A stretch of 64,000 nt of DNA, from the NCBI RefSeq assembly GCF_903815225.1, contig NZ_LR813084.1:2460501-2524500 (forward strand), given 5' to 3'. The notes beneath the pieces were generated by a model, which saw only the letters and a program-made list of their open reading frames with translations, made no database searches and was not told the origin of the DNA. This document shows positions 17,668 to 27,026 of the stretch, piece by piece; positions within the stretch are counted from its first letter, which is position 1; each line of letters starts with the position of its first letter. Source of the DNA: Delftia tsuruhatensis (GTDB taxonomy: Bacteria; Pseudomonadota; Gammaproteobacteria; Burkholderiales; Burkholderiaceae_C). The position numbers and the translations under genes are program-made.

Positions 17668-18072
17668 ATGAACGGTCATTGTCTTTGCGGCGCAGTCAGT
17701 TTTGTCTCTCCCAAGACCCGTGAGATCGGGGCGTGCCATTGCGGCAGCTGCAGGCGCTGGGGCGGTGGTCCCATGCTGACCGTGCACTGCGGCCCGGATG
17801 TGCGTTTCGGCGGGCAGGAGCAGATCGGTGTCTATGCGTCCTCCGAATGGGCCGAGCGTGCCTTCTGCAAGCAGTGCGGCACGCATCTCTATTACAGGCT
17901 GCATGCGACGGGCGAGTACTTCATGCCGGCAGGGGCCTTCGAGACCCAGGATTTCGAGCTGGCCAGCCAGATCTACATCGACAAGAAGCCCGCCTACTAC
18001 GACTTCGCCAACCAGACGCCCACCATGACCGAGGCCGAGGTCATCGCCCAGTACGCGCCGCCGCAGGCATGA
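17668..18072 (+). CDS. GFA family (glutathione-dependent formaldehyde-activating enzyme-like) protein
   Basis: 134 residues with the full set of GFA zinc cysteines: C5 and C7 (HCLCGAVSF), C23, C25 and C28 (CHCGSC), and C67 and C70 (FCKQCGT). The fold binds one or two zinc ions. Despite the family name most members are not proven formaldehyde-handling enzymes. ATG 17668 follows AAAGG by ten bases. The stop overlaps a possible ATGA start of the next gene, and the two are probably co-transcribed. Confidence 0.9.
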   Translation: MNGHCLCGAVSFVSPKTREIGACHCGSCRRWGGGPMLTVHCGPDVRFGGQEQIGVYASSEWAERAFCKQCGTHLYYRLHATGEYFMPAGAFETQDFELASQIYIDKKPAYYDFANQTPTMTEAEVIAQYAPPQA

Positions 18073-18089
18073 GCGACAGGAGACAGGAC

Positions 18090-19229
18090 ATGTCCGATGA
18101 AGTCGGCACCCTGGCCGCCGTGCCCGCCGCCCGGCCCGGCGATACCGTCCAGGCCATCGACACCCCCAGCCTGGTGCTGGACCTTGCGCCCTTCGAGGCC
18201 AATCTGCGGGCCATGCAGGACTGGGCCGACCGCCATGGCGTGGCGCTGCGTCCCCATGCCAAGGCCCACAAATGCCCGCAGATCGCCCTGCGCCAGCTGG
18301 CCCGGGGTGCGCGCGGCATCTGCTGCCAGAAGGTGAGCGAGGCCGTGCCCTTCGTGGCGGCCGGCGTGCGTGACATCCTGATCAGCAACGAGGTCGTGGG
18401 GCCAGCCAAGATCGCGCTGCTGGCCCGCCTGGCGGGCCATGCCCGCATGGCGGTGTGCGTGGACGACGCGGGTAACCTGGCCCAGCTGTCCGAGGCCATG
18501 TCGCGTGCCGGCGTGCAGCTGGATGTGCTGGTCGAGATCGATGTGGGGCAGGGGCGCTGCGGCATCTCCGACCCCGGGCAGGTGCTGGCGCTGGCGCGCC
18601 TGGCGCAGGAACTGCCGGGCCTGCGGTTCGCGGGCCTGCAGGCCTATCACGGCACGGTGCAGCATTTGCGCAGCCGCGAGGAGCGTCAGCGCGTGTGCCG
18701 TGAAGCGGCAGACAGGGCGGCGGCCTGCGCGCAATGGCTGCGCGGGCATGGCATCGCTTGCGCCACCATCACCGGCGGTGGCACGGGCAGCGTGGAGTTC
18801 GACGCCGCCAGCGGCGTCTACACCGAGCTGCAGCCAGGCTCCTATGCCTTCATGGATGGCGACTATGGCGCCAACGAGTGGGGTGGTGCGCTGGCCTTCG
18901 AGGACAGCCTCTTTCTCGTGTCCACGGTGATGAGCCGGCCCGCGCCCGACCGCGCCATCCTCGATGCGGGCCTGAAGTCCACCTCCGCCGAATGCGGGCC
19001 GCCCAGCGTGCTCGATGCTCCCGGCCTGCATTGCGTGGCCATCAACGATGAGCACAGCGTGGTCCGTGTGCAGCCCGGTGCCACCGCCGCTGCCATGCCG
19101 GGCAGCGTGCTGCGGCTGCGCCCCTCGCATGTGGACCCCACCTTCAACCTGCATGACGTGCTGGTCGTGGTGCGCGGCGGCGTGGTGCAGGAGATCTGGC
19201 CGATCGCGGCACGCGGGCTGTCGCGCTGA
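18090..19229 (+). CDS. DSD1-family PLP enzyme, D-threonine aldolase / D-threo-3-hydroxyaspartate dehydratase-like
   Basis: 379 residues. An alanine-racemase-like TIM barrel at the N-terminus carries the PLP lysine in RPHAKAHK (Lys58), and a C-terminal beta domain carries the metal pair in PSHVDPTFNLHD, a His-x-Asp arrangement rather than the His-x-Cys of zinc D-serine dehydratases. That favours D-threonine aldolase or the D-threo-3-hydroxyaspartate dehydratase known from a Delftia strain (recalled, not searched). Both act on D-beta-hydroxy amino acids in the cytosol. ATG 18090 has AGGAGACAGGAC upstream; ATG 18069, overlapping the GFA stop, is an alternative giving seven more residues. Confidence 0.85.
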   Translation: MSDEVGTLAAVPAARPGDTVQAIDTPSLVLDLAPFEANLRAMQDWADRHGVALRPHAKAHKCPQIALRQLARGARGICCQKVSEAVPFVAAGVRDILISNEVVGPAKIALLARLAGHARMAVCVDDAGNLAQLSEAMSRAGVQLDVLVEIDVGQGRCGISDPGQVLALARLAQELPGLRFAGLQAYHGTVQHLRSREERQRVCREAADRAAACAQWLRGHGIACATITGGGTGSVEFDAASGVYTELQPGSYAFMDGDYGANEWGGALAFEDSLFLVSTVMSRPAPDRAILDAGLKSTSAECGPPSVLDAPGLHCVAINDEHSVVRVQPGATAAAMPGSVLRLRPSHVDPTFNLHDVLVVVRGGVVQEIWPIAARGLSR

Positions 19230-19304
19230 AGGCCGTGCCGCCATGTGGCAAAGCCGCCGGCCTTGCAGCGCGGCGGCTTGGCGGATCTGGCGGCCGGATG
19301 GTGC

Positions 19305-20300
19305 CTACAGCTCGATCTTTGCGCGGCGGATCACGTCGCCGAAGCGCTTGTTCTCCTCGACCATGAAGACCTTGAATTCCTCGGGCGTGGGGAAGTAGTT
19401 CTCATAGCCGAAGGTCTGGAACTTGGGCTGTACGTCGGGCTCGCGCAGAGCCTTCATGGTGTCCTGGCGGATCTTCTCGACCACGGCCGGCGGCGTGGAG
19501 CGGGACACGGCAAAGGCATTCCATCCCGTGACCACGGCGTCCGCCGGGCCGCCCGATTCAGCCACCGTCGGCACATCCTCGTACCCCTTGAGGCGATGGG
19601 GAGCCAGCACGGCGAGGAAGCGCAGCTTGCCCGAGCGCATCAGCGGGCCCGCCGTGCCGGAGGAGCCCAGCGCGAAGGCCAGCTCACCCGTGGCCACGCT
19701 GGTATAGAGCTGGCTGGTCTCCTTGTAGATGACATGCTCCATCTTCGTGCCGGTCAGCGACTCCAGCAGGGCCGAGCCCAGGTGCACGGGGTTGCCCACG
19801 GACCACGAGCCGTAGTTGAGCTTGCCGGGCCGCGCCTTGGCGTCGGCGATCAGGTCGCTCATGCTCTTGTACGGGCTGTTGACCGGCACGCACACGAAGA
19901 AGAAGGTGCGGAACAGCGGCAGCACCACCTCGAAGTCCTTGTCGATGCTGTAGGGAAGTTTCTTGAACAGGTGGGGATAGGCCGCCAGGTGGACGTTGTC
20001 CAGCTGGATGATGTCCGTGCCGTCGGCGGCGCCGCGCTTGAAGGCCTCGATGGCGATGAAGCCGTTGCCGCCCGGGCGGTTTTCCACGATGACGGGCTGA
20101 TTCCACAGGCGTGCCAGCTTGTCGGCCACCAGGCGCGAGGTACCGTCGGGTCCGCCGCCCACGGGGAAGGGGTTGATGATGCGAACCTGCTTGGCGGGCC
20201 AGTTGGCTGCGCCCGACTGCGCGCGCGCGGGCGCCATGGCGCCCAGGGCCAGGGCTCCAAGAGCCAGGCCTGCCTGGCGGCGGGTGATGCTATGGGTCAT
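19305..20300 (-). CDS. Bug/TTT-family periplasmic solute receptor
   Basis: 331 residues with a twin-arginine-like signal peptide (TRRQAGLALGALALGA..ARAQ), followed by the canonical Bug opening WPAKQVRIINPFPVGGGPDGTSR and the NRPGGNGFIAIEAFKR segment. The fold is the two-lobed tripartite tricarboxylate receptor; ligands are usually carboxylates. No TctA/TctB permease is nearby, as is common for the expanded Bug sets of betaproteobacteria. GGAGACAACC precedes the ATG. It is divergent from the LysR gene at 20519, which probably controls it. Confidence 0.92.
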   Translation of the reverse strand: MTHSITRRQAGLALGALALGAMAPARAQSGAANWPAKQVRIINPFPVGGGPDGTSRLVADKLARLWNQPVIVENRPGGNGFIAIEAFKRGAADGTDIIQLDNVHLAAYPHLFKKLPYSIDKDFEVVLPLFRTFFFVCVPVNSPYKSMSDLIADAKARPGKLNYGSWSVGNPVHLGSALLESLTGTKMEHVIYKETSQLYTSVATGELAFALGSSGTAGPLMRSGKLRFLAVLAPHRLKGYEDVPTVAESGGPADAVVTGWNAFAVSRSTPPAVVEKIRQDTMKALREPDVQPKFQTFGYENYFPTPEEFKVFMVEENKRFGDVIRRAKIEL

Positions 20301-20471
20301 GGTTGTCTCCGGATATACCAATCGTTGCTTGCTCGGCGCCGCGGCCTCATGCCGCAAGGGCAAGGGCCGCTTTGGTTTTTGTGTCCGCTCCGCGTCTTGC
20401 GCGCGGCCGGGCTGGAGGATCCAGTCGCTGCATTGTGGCAGTTCATGGCAAAGCACCTAGGGGGCACTGCG

Positions 20472-20486
20472 GCTATCAGCTATAGC
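20472..20486 (+). promoter_or_regulatory. 15-bp dyad, candidate LysR operator
   Basis: GCTAT-CAGCT-ATAGC is a perfect 5-5-5 inverted repeat 33 nt before the LysR start, within the 218-bp region between the divergent Bug and LysR genes. Its length fits a LysR-type box, although it is not a strict T-N11-A. Role inferred from position only. Confidence 0.45.
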
Positions 20487-20518
20487 AAAATGGCATGGGT
20501 GGAGACGAGACGAAACGC

Positions 20519-21430
20519 ATGAACCTGCAGCAGATAGAGACCTTCGTACATGTGGCCGAGACCGGCAGCTTCAGCAAGGCGGCCGTGCTGCTGGACACGG
20601 CGCAGCCCGCGCTCAGCCGCCAGGTGCGCGCGCTGGAGACCGAGCTGCGCGAGACGCTGCTGATCCGCACGGGCCGCGGCGTGACCCTGACCGACGCGGG
20701 CCGGCGCCTTCTGGAGCACGGCCACGCCATCATGCAGCGCGTGGCCCTGGCCCGGGAGGACCTGGGCAGCCAGCGTGACGAGCCTGTGGGCCGCATCGTG
20801 GTCGGCCTGCCGCCCAGCCTGGCGCGGCGCCTGACGCTGCCGCTGATCGATGTGTTCAGCAAGGAGATGCCCAAGGCTCGGCTGGCCGTGGTCGAGGGGT
20901 TCTCGATGAACATCGCCGAATGGCTGACCTCGGGCCGCATGGACCTGGGCCTGGTCTACACGCCCGAGCCGCATCCGCACATCGAGGTCACGCCGGTGCT
21001 GCAGGAGCGCCTGTGCCTGATCGGCCCGGCGCGCGGCCTCAAGGGGCGTGCCAGCGTGCACTTCGACGAGCTGTCGCAGTTCCCGCTGATCATGCCGCAG
21101 CGGGGGCAGATCTTCCGCAAGCTCATGGAAGCGCAGGCCACGCTGTCCCAGGTCAAGCTCAATGTGGTCTGGGAAGTCTCCAGCGTGCCCGCCATCCTGG
21201 ACCTGGTGCGCGGCGGCTACGGCTACGCGGCCCTGACGGACAGCGCCATGCGCAGTCATGCCACCGACGCCGAGCTGGTCGAGGTGCCCATCGAGTCGCC
21301 CCATGTGATGAGCGCCCTGTGCCTGGTGCAGTCGGCCAAGAAAAAGGCCACGCCCCTGATTCGCCGCACCTCCGAGACGCTGCGCGCGCTGGCCATGCAG
21401 GTCTGCGCGCCGCAGCAGGGCGGCGCATAG
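20519..21430 (+). CDS. LysR-type transcriptional regulator
   Basis: 303 residues: N-terminal winged helix-turn-helix (MNLQQIETFVHVAETGSFSKAAVLLDTAQPALSRQV..., residues 1-60) and a type-2 periplasmic-binding-like effector domain (about 90-300). Sequence features such as VGLPPSLARRLTLPL and MPQRGQIFRKLME resemble the NAC/Cbl-like branch. ATG 20519 is preferred to ATG 20495 because the family starts at MNLQQIE; GGAGACGAG lies 13-20 nt upstream. It is divergent from the Bug receptor and convergent with the IclR gene, the ends being 13 bp apart. Confidence 0.92.
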   Translation: MNLQQIETFVHVAETGSFSKAAVLLDTAQPALSRQVRALETELRETLLIRTGRGVTLTDAGRRLLEHGHAIMQRVALAREDLGSQRDEPVGRIVVGLPPSLARRLTLPLIDVFSKEMPKARLAVVEGFSMNIAEWLTSGRMDLGLVYTPEPHPHIEVTPVLQERLCLIGPARGLKGRASVHFDELSQFPLIMPQRGQIFRKLMEAQATLSQVKLNVVWEVSSVPAILDLVRGGYGYAALTDSAMRSHATDAELVEVPIESPHVMSALCLVQSAKKKATPLIRRTSETLRALAMQVCAPQQGGA

Positions 21431-21443
21431 CAGGCCGCAGGGC

Positions 21444-22226
21444 CTACAGCAGCGGCCGCAGCTCCCGCGCCGCCTCCTGCAGCAGCGCCAGCAGCTCGGC
21501 GGCCATGGCCTCGGCATCCATGCGCTGCGGTGAGGTCACGATATTGAGCGCGGCCACGGTATGGCCCTGCATGTTGCGCAGCGGCACGGCCAGGGCCTGC
21601 ACGGCCAGTTCGTGCTCCTCCAATGCGATGCAGAAGTCCTGGCGGCGCACCTCATCGAGCACCTCGCGCAGGGCCTGCACATCGGTGACGGTATGGGCCG
21701 TGAGACGGCGCAGCGCATGCGAGGCCAGCCATTGCTCCAGGTCGGGGGGCGCCAGCGCCGCCAGCAGCACGCGGCCGGTGGAGGTCGCATGGGCCGGCAG
21801 CCGGCTGCCCAGGTGCAGGCCGTGGGCCATGAGGCGCTGGCCGCGCTCGTGCAAGGCACTGCGCGCGACGATGACCACCTCGTTGCCGTCGCGCACCACG
21901 CAGGAAAACGACAGCTGGGTCTGCGCGGCCAGGCGGTACAGCACGGGCTGGACGATACGCGGCAGGCGCGACGAGGCCAGATAGCTGCCCGACAGCCGCA
22001 GCACCTTGGGCGACAGCCAGAAGTGGCTGCCGTCGCTCTCCAGGTAGCCCAGGTGGGCCAGCGTCAGCAGGTGCCGGCGCGCGGCAGTGCGCGTGATGCC
22101 CGAGCGCTCGGCCGCCATGGTGGCATTCAGGCGCTGGCGTTCGGTATCGAAGCTCTCCAGCACGGCCAGGCCCTTGGCCAGGCCGGCGATGAAGTCATCG
22201 GGAGCGATGGGGACGGGGTCGTTCAT
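21444..22226 (-). CDS. pobR: IclR-family regulator, probable PobR
   Basis: 260 residues: an N-terminal winged helix (about 14-75, AAERSGITRTAARRHLLTLAHLGYLE) and the IclR effector domain (about 90-255, including HATSTGRVLLAAL and the C-terminal AALNIVTS block). It belongs to the PcaU/PcaR/PobR group, which activates aromatic-acid catabolism genes on binding the pathway substrate. It lies divergent from pobA with two spaced palindromes between them, which fits control of pobA in response to 4-hydroxybenzoate. The symbol is assigned from family and context. Confidence 0.85.
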   Translation of the reverse strand: MNDPVPIAPDDFIAGLAKGLAVLESFDTERQRLNATMAAERSGITRTAARRHLLTLAHLGYLESDGSHFWLSPKVLRLSGSYLASSRLPRIVQPVLYRLAAQTQLSFSCVVRDGNEVVIVARSALHERGQRLMAHGLHLGSRLPAHATSTGRVLLAALAPPDLEQWLASHALRRLTAHTVTDVQALREVLDEVRRQDFCIALEEHELAVQALAVPLRNMQGHTVAALNIVTSPQRMDAEAMAAELLALLQEAARELRPLL

Positions 22227-22250
22227 GGGGCAGGGTGGATGTGCAGGTTA

Positions 22251-23570
<1,320 letters not shown>

Positions 23571-23680
23571 CGGCTTAGCTGCACGCGGCCATTGATGCGA
23601 TCCGGTTGCCACTGCATTGCGCAAATTTGCGAGCGCGGATCGCGGCAATGGCCGTGCGCCAGGAGTAAGCTTGGCGGCTT

Positions 23681-24454
23681 ATGGCGCACATCACGTTCCC
23701 CCCTCCCTATATCGCTCCCCAGAATGCAGCGCAGTCGCTGCGCGACGCCGGCTACGCGGTGCTGCGCCCCGATGAGTTCGCGGCCTGGGCGGGCGTGACC
23801 CTGGCCGATCTGCAGGCACTGCAGGCCGATTGGACGCAGTTGCCGCACGATGCCTTCCTCAAGGACGGCGGGCGCTACCGCCGCCGTCGGCATTCGTGCT
23901 TCATCGCCGGGCAGGAGCAACTGACGCAGGTGGCCCATCGTGCCCACTGGCAGCCCGTGGAATACAACGCGCTGCACGGCGGCATGCTGCGCATGTTCGA
24001 GCCCATGCGCGAGGCGACCGCGCAGAGCACCACCTGGAGCCGGCTGCTGCTGGCCCTGGCCGGCCTGTCGGACCAGGTGTTCTGCGCGCCGGGCGGGCAT
24101 GAGCGCTGGTTCATCGAATCCCACCAGTTCCGCATCGACACGGCCGACGGCATCGGCCGGCCCACGCCCGAGGGCGCGCACCGCGACGGCGTGGATCTGG
24201 TGGCCGTGATCCTGGTCGGGCGCGAAGGCGTCAAGGGCGGCGAGACACGCATCTTCGAGGCGGCGGGCCCCAGCGGCCAGCGTTTCACGCTGACCGAGCC
24301 CTGGTCCGTGCTGCTGCTGGACGATGCACGCATGATCCACGAGACCACGCCCATACAGCCCGAGCGCCCGGGCGGCGTGCGCGACACGTTGGTGCTGACC
24401 TACCGCCGCAAGGGCTTCCAGGGCGCCGAGCTCGACCGGCGGCACCAGGACTGA
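23681..24454 (+). CDS. 2OG-Fe(II) dioxygenase family protein (PF10014-like)
   Basis: 257 residues. The double-stranded beta-helix iron site is visible as EGAHRDGVD (the HxD pair) and DDARMIHETTPI for the distal histidine, with an arginine near VRDTLVLTYRRKGF to hold 2-oxoglutarate. The family includes free-amino-acid hydroxylases such as isoleucine dioxygenase and also BsmA-like proteins; the substrate here is unknown. AGGAG lies 15 nt before the ATG, rather far. It is alone between pobA and the usp gene. Confidence 0.85.
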   Translation: MAHITFPPPYIAPQNAAQSLRDAGYAVLRPDEFAAWAGVTLADLQALQADWTQLPHDAFLKDGGRYRRRRHSCFIAGQEQLTQVAHRAHWQPVEYNALHGGMLRMFEPMREATAQSTTWSRLLLALAGLSDQVFCAPGGHERWFIESHQFRIDTADGIGRPTPEGAHRDGVDLVAVILVGREGVKGGETRIFEAAGPSGQRFTLTEPWSVLLLDDARMIHETTPIQPERPGGVRDTLVLTYRRKGFQGAELDRRHQD

Positions 24455-24504
24455 CTCCGCGTGTAAGCCGTGGTCCCGAAAGCCTGCCGCTGATGCAGCG
24501 AGCG

Positions 24505-24518
24505 TTGATGCATATCAA
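24505..24518 (+). promoter_or_regulatory. Perfect FNR/ANR box upstream of the universal stress gene
   Basis: TTGATGCATATCAA is an exact match to the FNR/ANR consensus TTGAT-N4-ATCAA. It is centred about 103 bp before the usp ATG, which would suit activation of a promoter starting near 24553. Consistent with oxygen-limited induction. Confidence 0.75.
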
Positions 24519-24614
24519 GACGCTGGTGCATGATGGGTGCAGACTGTGATTCATCGACCCGGCGGCTCCTGGCGCCCTGCGGCAGCCGCCATGCAAACGA
24601 AGGAGAGAAAAAGC

Positions 24615-25052
24615 ATGTTCAAGCACATCCTGGTTCCGGTGGACGGCTCCAACAGCTCGATGCTGGCGGTGCACAAGGGCGTGGAGCTGGCCAAGGCCTT
24701 TGGCAGCACGCTGACGGCGGTCTACGTGGTGGACCCCTATCCGTTCACGGGCGTGGGCGCCGACTTCGCCTACGGCCAGTCGCAGTACCTGAGCGCGGCC
24801 ACGGCCGAGGCCAATACCACGCTGGACGCCGTCAAGAAGATCGGCGATGACGCCGGTGTCGCCATCTCCACCGTGGTCGGCGAGGGCCATGCGGTGCATG
24901 AGGGCATCGTGCGCGTGCTGGAGAGCACGGGTGCGGACCTGATCATCATGGGCTCGCAAGGCCGCCGGGGCCTGGAGAAGCTGATGCTGGGCAGCGTGAC
25001 CCAGCGCGTGCTGGGCGCCGTGCGCGTGCCCGTGTTGGTGGTGCGCGAGTAG
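24615..25052 (+). CDS. Universal stress protein (UspA family)
   Basis: 145 residues, one Usp domain. It starts MFKHILVPVDGSNSS and ends with the ATP-binding loop GSQGRRGLEKLMLGSVTQRV (G-2x-G-9x-G-S pattern), so it probably binds ATP. The cytosolic family is induced by growth arrest and, in many proteobacteria, by anaerobiosis. AGGAGAG precedes the ATG. It is followed by a rho-independent terminator and preceded by an FNR/ANR box. Confidence 0.93.
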   Translation: MFKHILVPVDGSNSSMLAVHKGVELAKAFGSTLTAVYVVDPYPFTGVGADFAYGQSQYLSAATAEANTTLDAVKKIGDDAGVAISTVVGEGHAVHEGIVRVLESTGADLIIMGSQGRRGLEKLMLGSVTQRVLGAVRVPVLVVRE

Positions 25053-25073
25053 GCGCAGCCCCCTTCAAGGTGC

Positions 25074-25100
25074 AAACGGCTCCTGCGGGAGCCGTTTTCC
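25074..25100 (+). terminator. Rho-independent terminator of usp
   Basis: AACGGCTCC-TGCG-GGAGCCGTT is a perfect 9-bp stem followed by TTCC, 22 nt after the usp stop. Confidence 0.85.
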
Positions 25101-25115
25101 TTGCTGGCTTGCCTC

Positions 25116-25628
25116 TCAGCGGTTGAGCAGCCGTGCCAGCCAGCCCTTTTTCTTGCGTTGCAGTTCCAGCTCATGCAGGACCTCGGCCTTGAGCCGCTCC
25201 TTTTCCGCCGCGGGGCTGGCCTCTCGCGCCATGCGAAGGTAGGCCTTGGCCGAGTCCACGTAGCCGTAGTCCTCGTTGCGGATGTGGTTGAACAGCCAGC
25301 GCGAGAGCATGCCGTGCAGCTCGGCGGCAACATCCTCGCCGGCTTCGAAGCGGGTCTGCATCTCGATCACGCGGCGGGTGAACAGCTCGTGCACCTTTTT
25401 GTGCGGTCCGGCGAACATGTATCCGGCGCTCTCGATCAGGCTTTCCTCGAAGACGAAGTGCGAGACGGTGTAGTCGATCATCTCGCCGATGACATCGCCC
25501 AGGGCCTCGCGGTCGGGCGAGGCGCGCAGCTCGTAGAGTTTGTTGATGTAGTCGACGATGCGGCGGTGCTGCCGGTCGATCTCTGCAATCCCGGTGTCCA
25601 GCTCGGGGACCCAGACCAGCAATGCCAT
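25116..25628 (-). CDS. Bacteriohemerythrin
   Basis: 170 residues with all di-iron ligands of a hemerythrin four-helix bundle: His21 (DRQH), His57 and Glu61 (HFVFE), His76 and His80 (HKKVH), His115 and Asp120 (HIRNED). A lysine-rich C-terminal tail of about 40 residues follows the domain. Bacterial hemerythrins bind O2 reversibly and serve in oxygen storage, sensing or supply to oxygenases. CAGGAGAACGTC precedes ATG 25628. An FNR-like palindrome lies 62 nt upstream. It converges with usp. Confidence 0.92.
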   Translation of the reverse strand: MALLVWVPELDTGIAEIDRQHRRIVDYINKLYELRASPDREALGDVIGEMIDYTVSHFVFEESLIESAGYMFAGPHKKVHELFTRRVIEMQTRFEAGEDVAAELHGMLSRWLFNHIRNEDYGYVDSAKAYLRMAREASPAAEKERLKAEVLHELELQRKKKGWLARLLNR

Positions 25629-25689
25629 GACGTTCTCCTGAAATTCGGGTATTTCCGCAGGAGTATTCACGGGACTGTCACATGGCTTC

Positions 25690-25718
25690 TTGATGCAGAT
25701 CATCCTGATCTGCATCAA
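25690..25718 (-). promoter_or_regulatory. 29-bp perfect palindrome with FNR-like half-boxes, upstream of hemerythrin
   Basis: TTGATGCAGATCA (25690-25702) and TGATCTGCATCAA (25706-25718) are exact reverse complements around TCC. Each arm contains an FNR/ANR-like site (TTGAT-N4-ATCA), so two overlapping imperfect boxes face each other. It sits 62 bp before the hemerythrin ATG, in a good place for control by oxygen. A dyad-specific regulator or an RNA hairpin is also possible. Confidence 0.7.
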
Positions 25719-25771
25719 TGCATGTCGTGCTGCGGTGCAGGGGCGCGGGCCGCGCGCACCGCAGCGGTGCG

Positions 25772-26755
25772 TCACTCGATCTTGGCGCCCGAGGACTCGA
25801 CGATCTGTTTGGACTGCCGGAAGTCCGTCTGGAACATCTTGTCGAAGTCGGCCACGGTCATGGACTGGGGCTCGGCGCCCTGGGTCTGGATGGCCTCGCG
25901 CACTTCGGGCATGGCCAGCAGCTTGTTCACTTCGGCATTGACCTTGGTCACGATGGCCGTGGGCGTGCCCTTGGGCATGAACAGGCCGTACCAGGTGCTC
26001 ACGTCAAAGCCCTTGAGCCCGGATTCGGCCAGCGTGGGCGTGTCGGGCAGCGAGGAGGAACGCCTGGCCGAGGTCACGGCGATGGCGCGCAGCTTGCCCG
26101 CCTTGATCTGCGCGATGGCCGAAGGCACGGAGGACACGAGCAGGTCCACGTTGCCCGCCAGCGCATCCATCAGCGCGGGATTGGAGCCCTTGTAGGGCAC
26201 GTGTACCAGCTGGATGCCCGCGGCCTTTTCCAGCAGCACGCCGGACAGGTGGATGCTGGTGCCGTTGCCGGGCGAGCCATAGGTGACCTTGCCCGGATGC
26301 TGCCTTGCGGCCGCCACGATGTCGGCCAGCGTCTTGTAGGGCGAGTTCACGCCGGTGGCGATCACGATGGGCGTGTAGGCCACATGGGCCACGGGCACCA
26401 GGTCCTTGACCGGGTTCCAGGGCAGGTTCTTGTAGAGGTAGGGGCCCAGGACCACGTTGTCCTTCTGGCCCATGACCATGTCGTAGCCGGTGGGCGCTGC
26501 CTTGGCGGCCTCGGTGATGCCGATGGTGCCGCCCGCGCCCGCACGGTTGTCGGGCACGACGGTCCACTTGCTGACTTCGGTCAGCTTGTTGGAGACCACG
26601 CGCGCGAGGATGTCGGTGCCGCCGCCGGGCGGGAAGGGAACGATCATGCGCACGGGCTTGTTCGGATAGTCGGCGGCCGGGGCTTGCGCGGCGGCGGAAA
26701 AGCTCAGGCCCATGGCGGCAGCCAAGGCGGTGCAGGTGATCAGTGGGCGGAACAT
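25772..26755 (-). CDS. Bug/TTT-family periplasmic solute receptor
   Basis: 327 residues with a Sec-type signal peptide (MFRPLITCTALAAAMGLSFSAAAQ) and then YPNKPVRMIVPFPPGGGTDILAR, the Bug consensus, plus VPDNRAGAGGTIGITEAAK. It binds an unknown small molecule, usually a carboxylate, in the periplasm. CAGGAG precedes ATG 26755. It follows the M20 amidohydrolase on the same strand (271 bp gap), suggesting that the amidohydrolase substrate or a related compound may be its ligand; this is inference. Confidence 0.9.
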   Translation of the reverse strand: MFRPLITCTALAAAMGLSFSAAAQAPAADYPNKPVRMIVPFPPGGGTDILARVVSNKLTEVSKWTVVPDNRAGAGGTIGITEAAKAAPTGYDMVMGQKDNVVLGPYLYKNLPWNPVKDLVPVAHVAYTPIVIATGVNSPYKTLADIVAAARQHPGKVTYGSPGNGTSIHLSGVLLEKAAGIQLVHVPYKGSNPALMDALAGNVDLLVSSVPSAIAQIKAGKLRAIAVTSARRSSSLPDTPTLAESGLKGFDVSTWYGLFMPKGTPTAIVTKVNAEVNKLLAMPEVREAIQTQGAEPQSMTVADFDKMFQTDFRQSKQIVESSGAKIE

Positions 26756-27026
26756 GAAAAAAGAAACTCCTGGGACGGATGGGGCAGTGCCGCGCCCGGG
26801 CCGCAAGGGCAGCAGCGCATGGGCGACGTGGGCTGTCGATGATCGGGGGGGTGTTTCCGCCATCTTGCTTGGGAATCCACAATTTATATGGACTTCCGCA
26901 ATGTGCGCCACAAGGGCTTGCACCCAGGGCCGGGGTTGTGCCCCGCCGTGAGGTGGATGCGTATTCTAGGCCTGCTGCCTTGGCCACGTCGCGTTCGCCA
27001 CACGGCCCCGTGCACCCCCGCGGTGC

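Noticed and set aside
18069..18090. ATG 18069, overlapping the GFA stop, as start of the PLP enzyme
   Set aside because: Possible, but ATG 18090 has the better AGGAG spacing; kept as an alternative.
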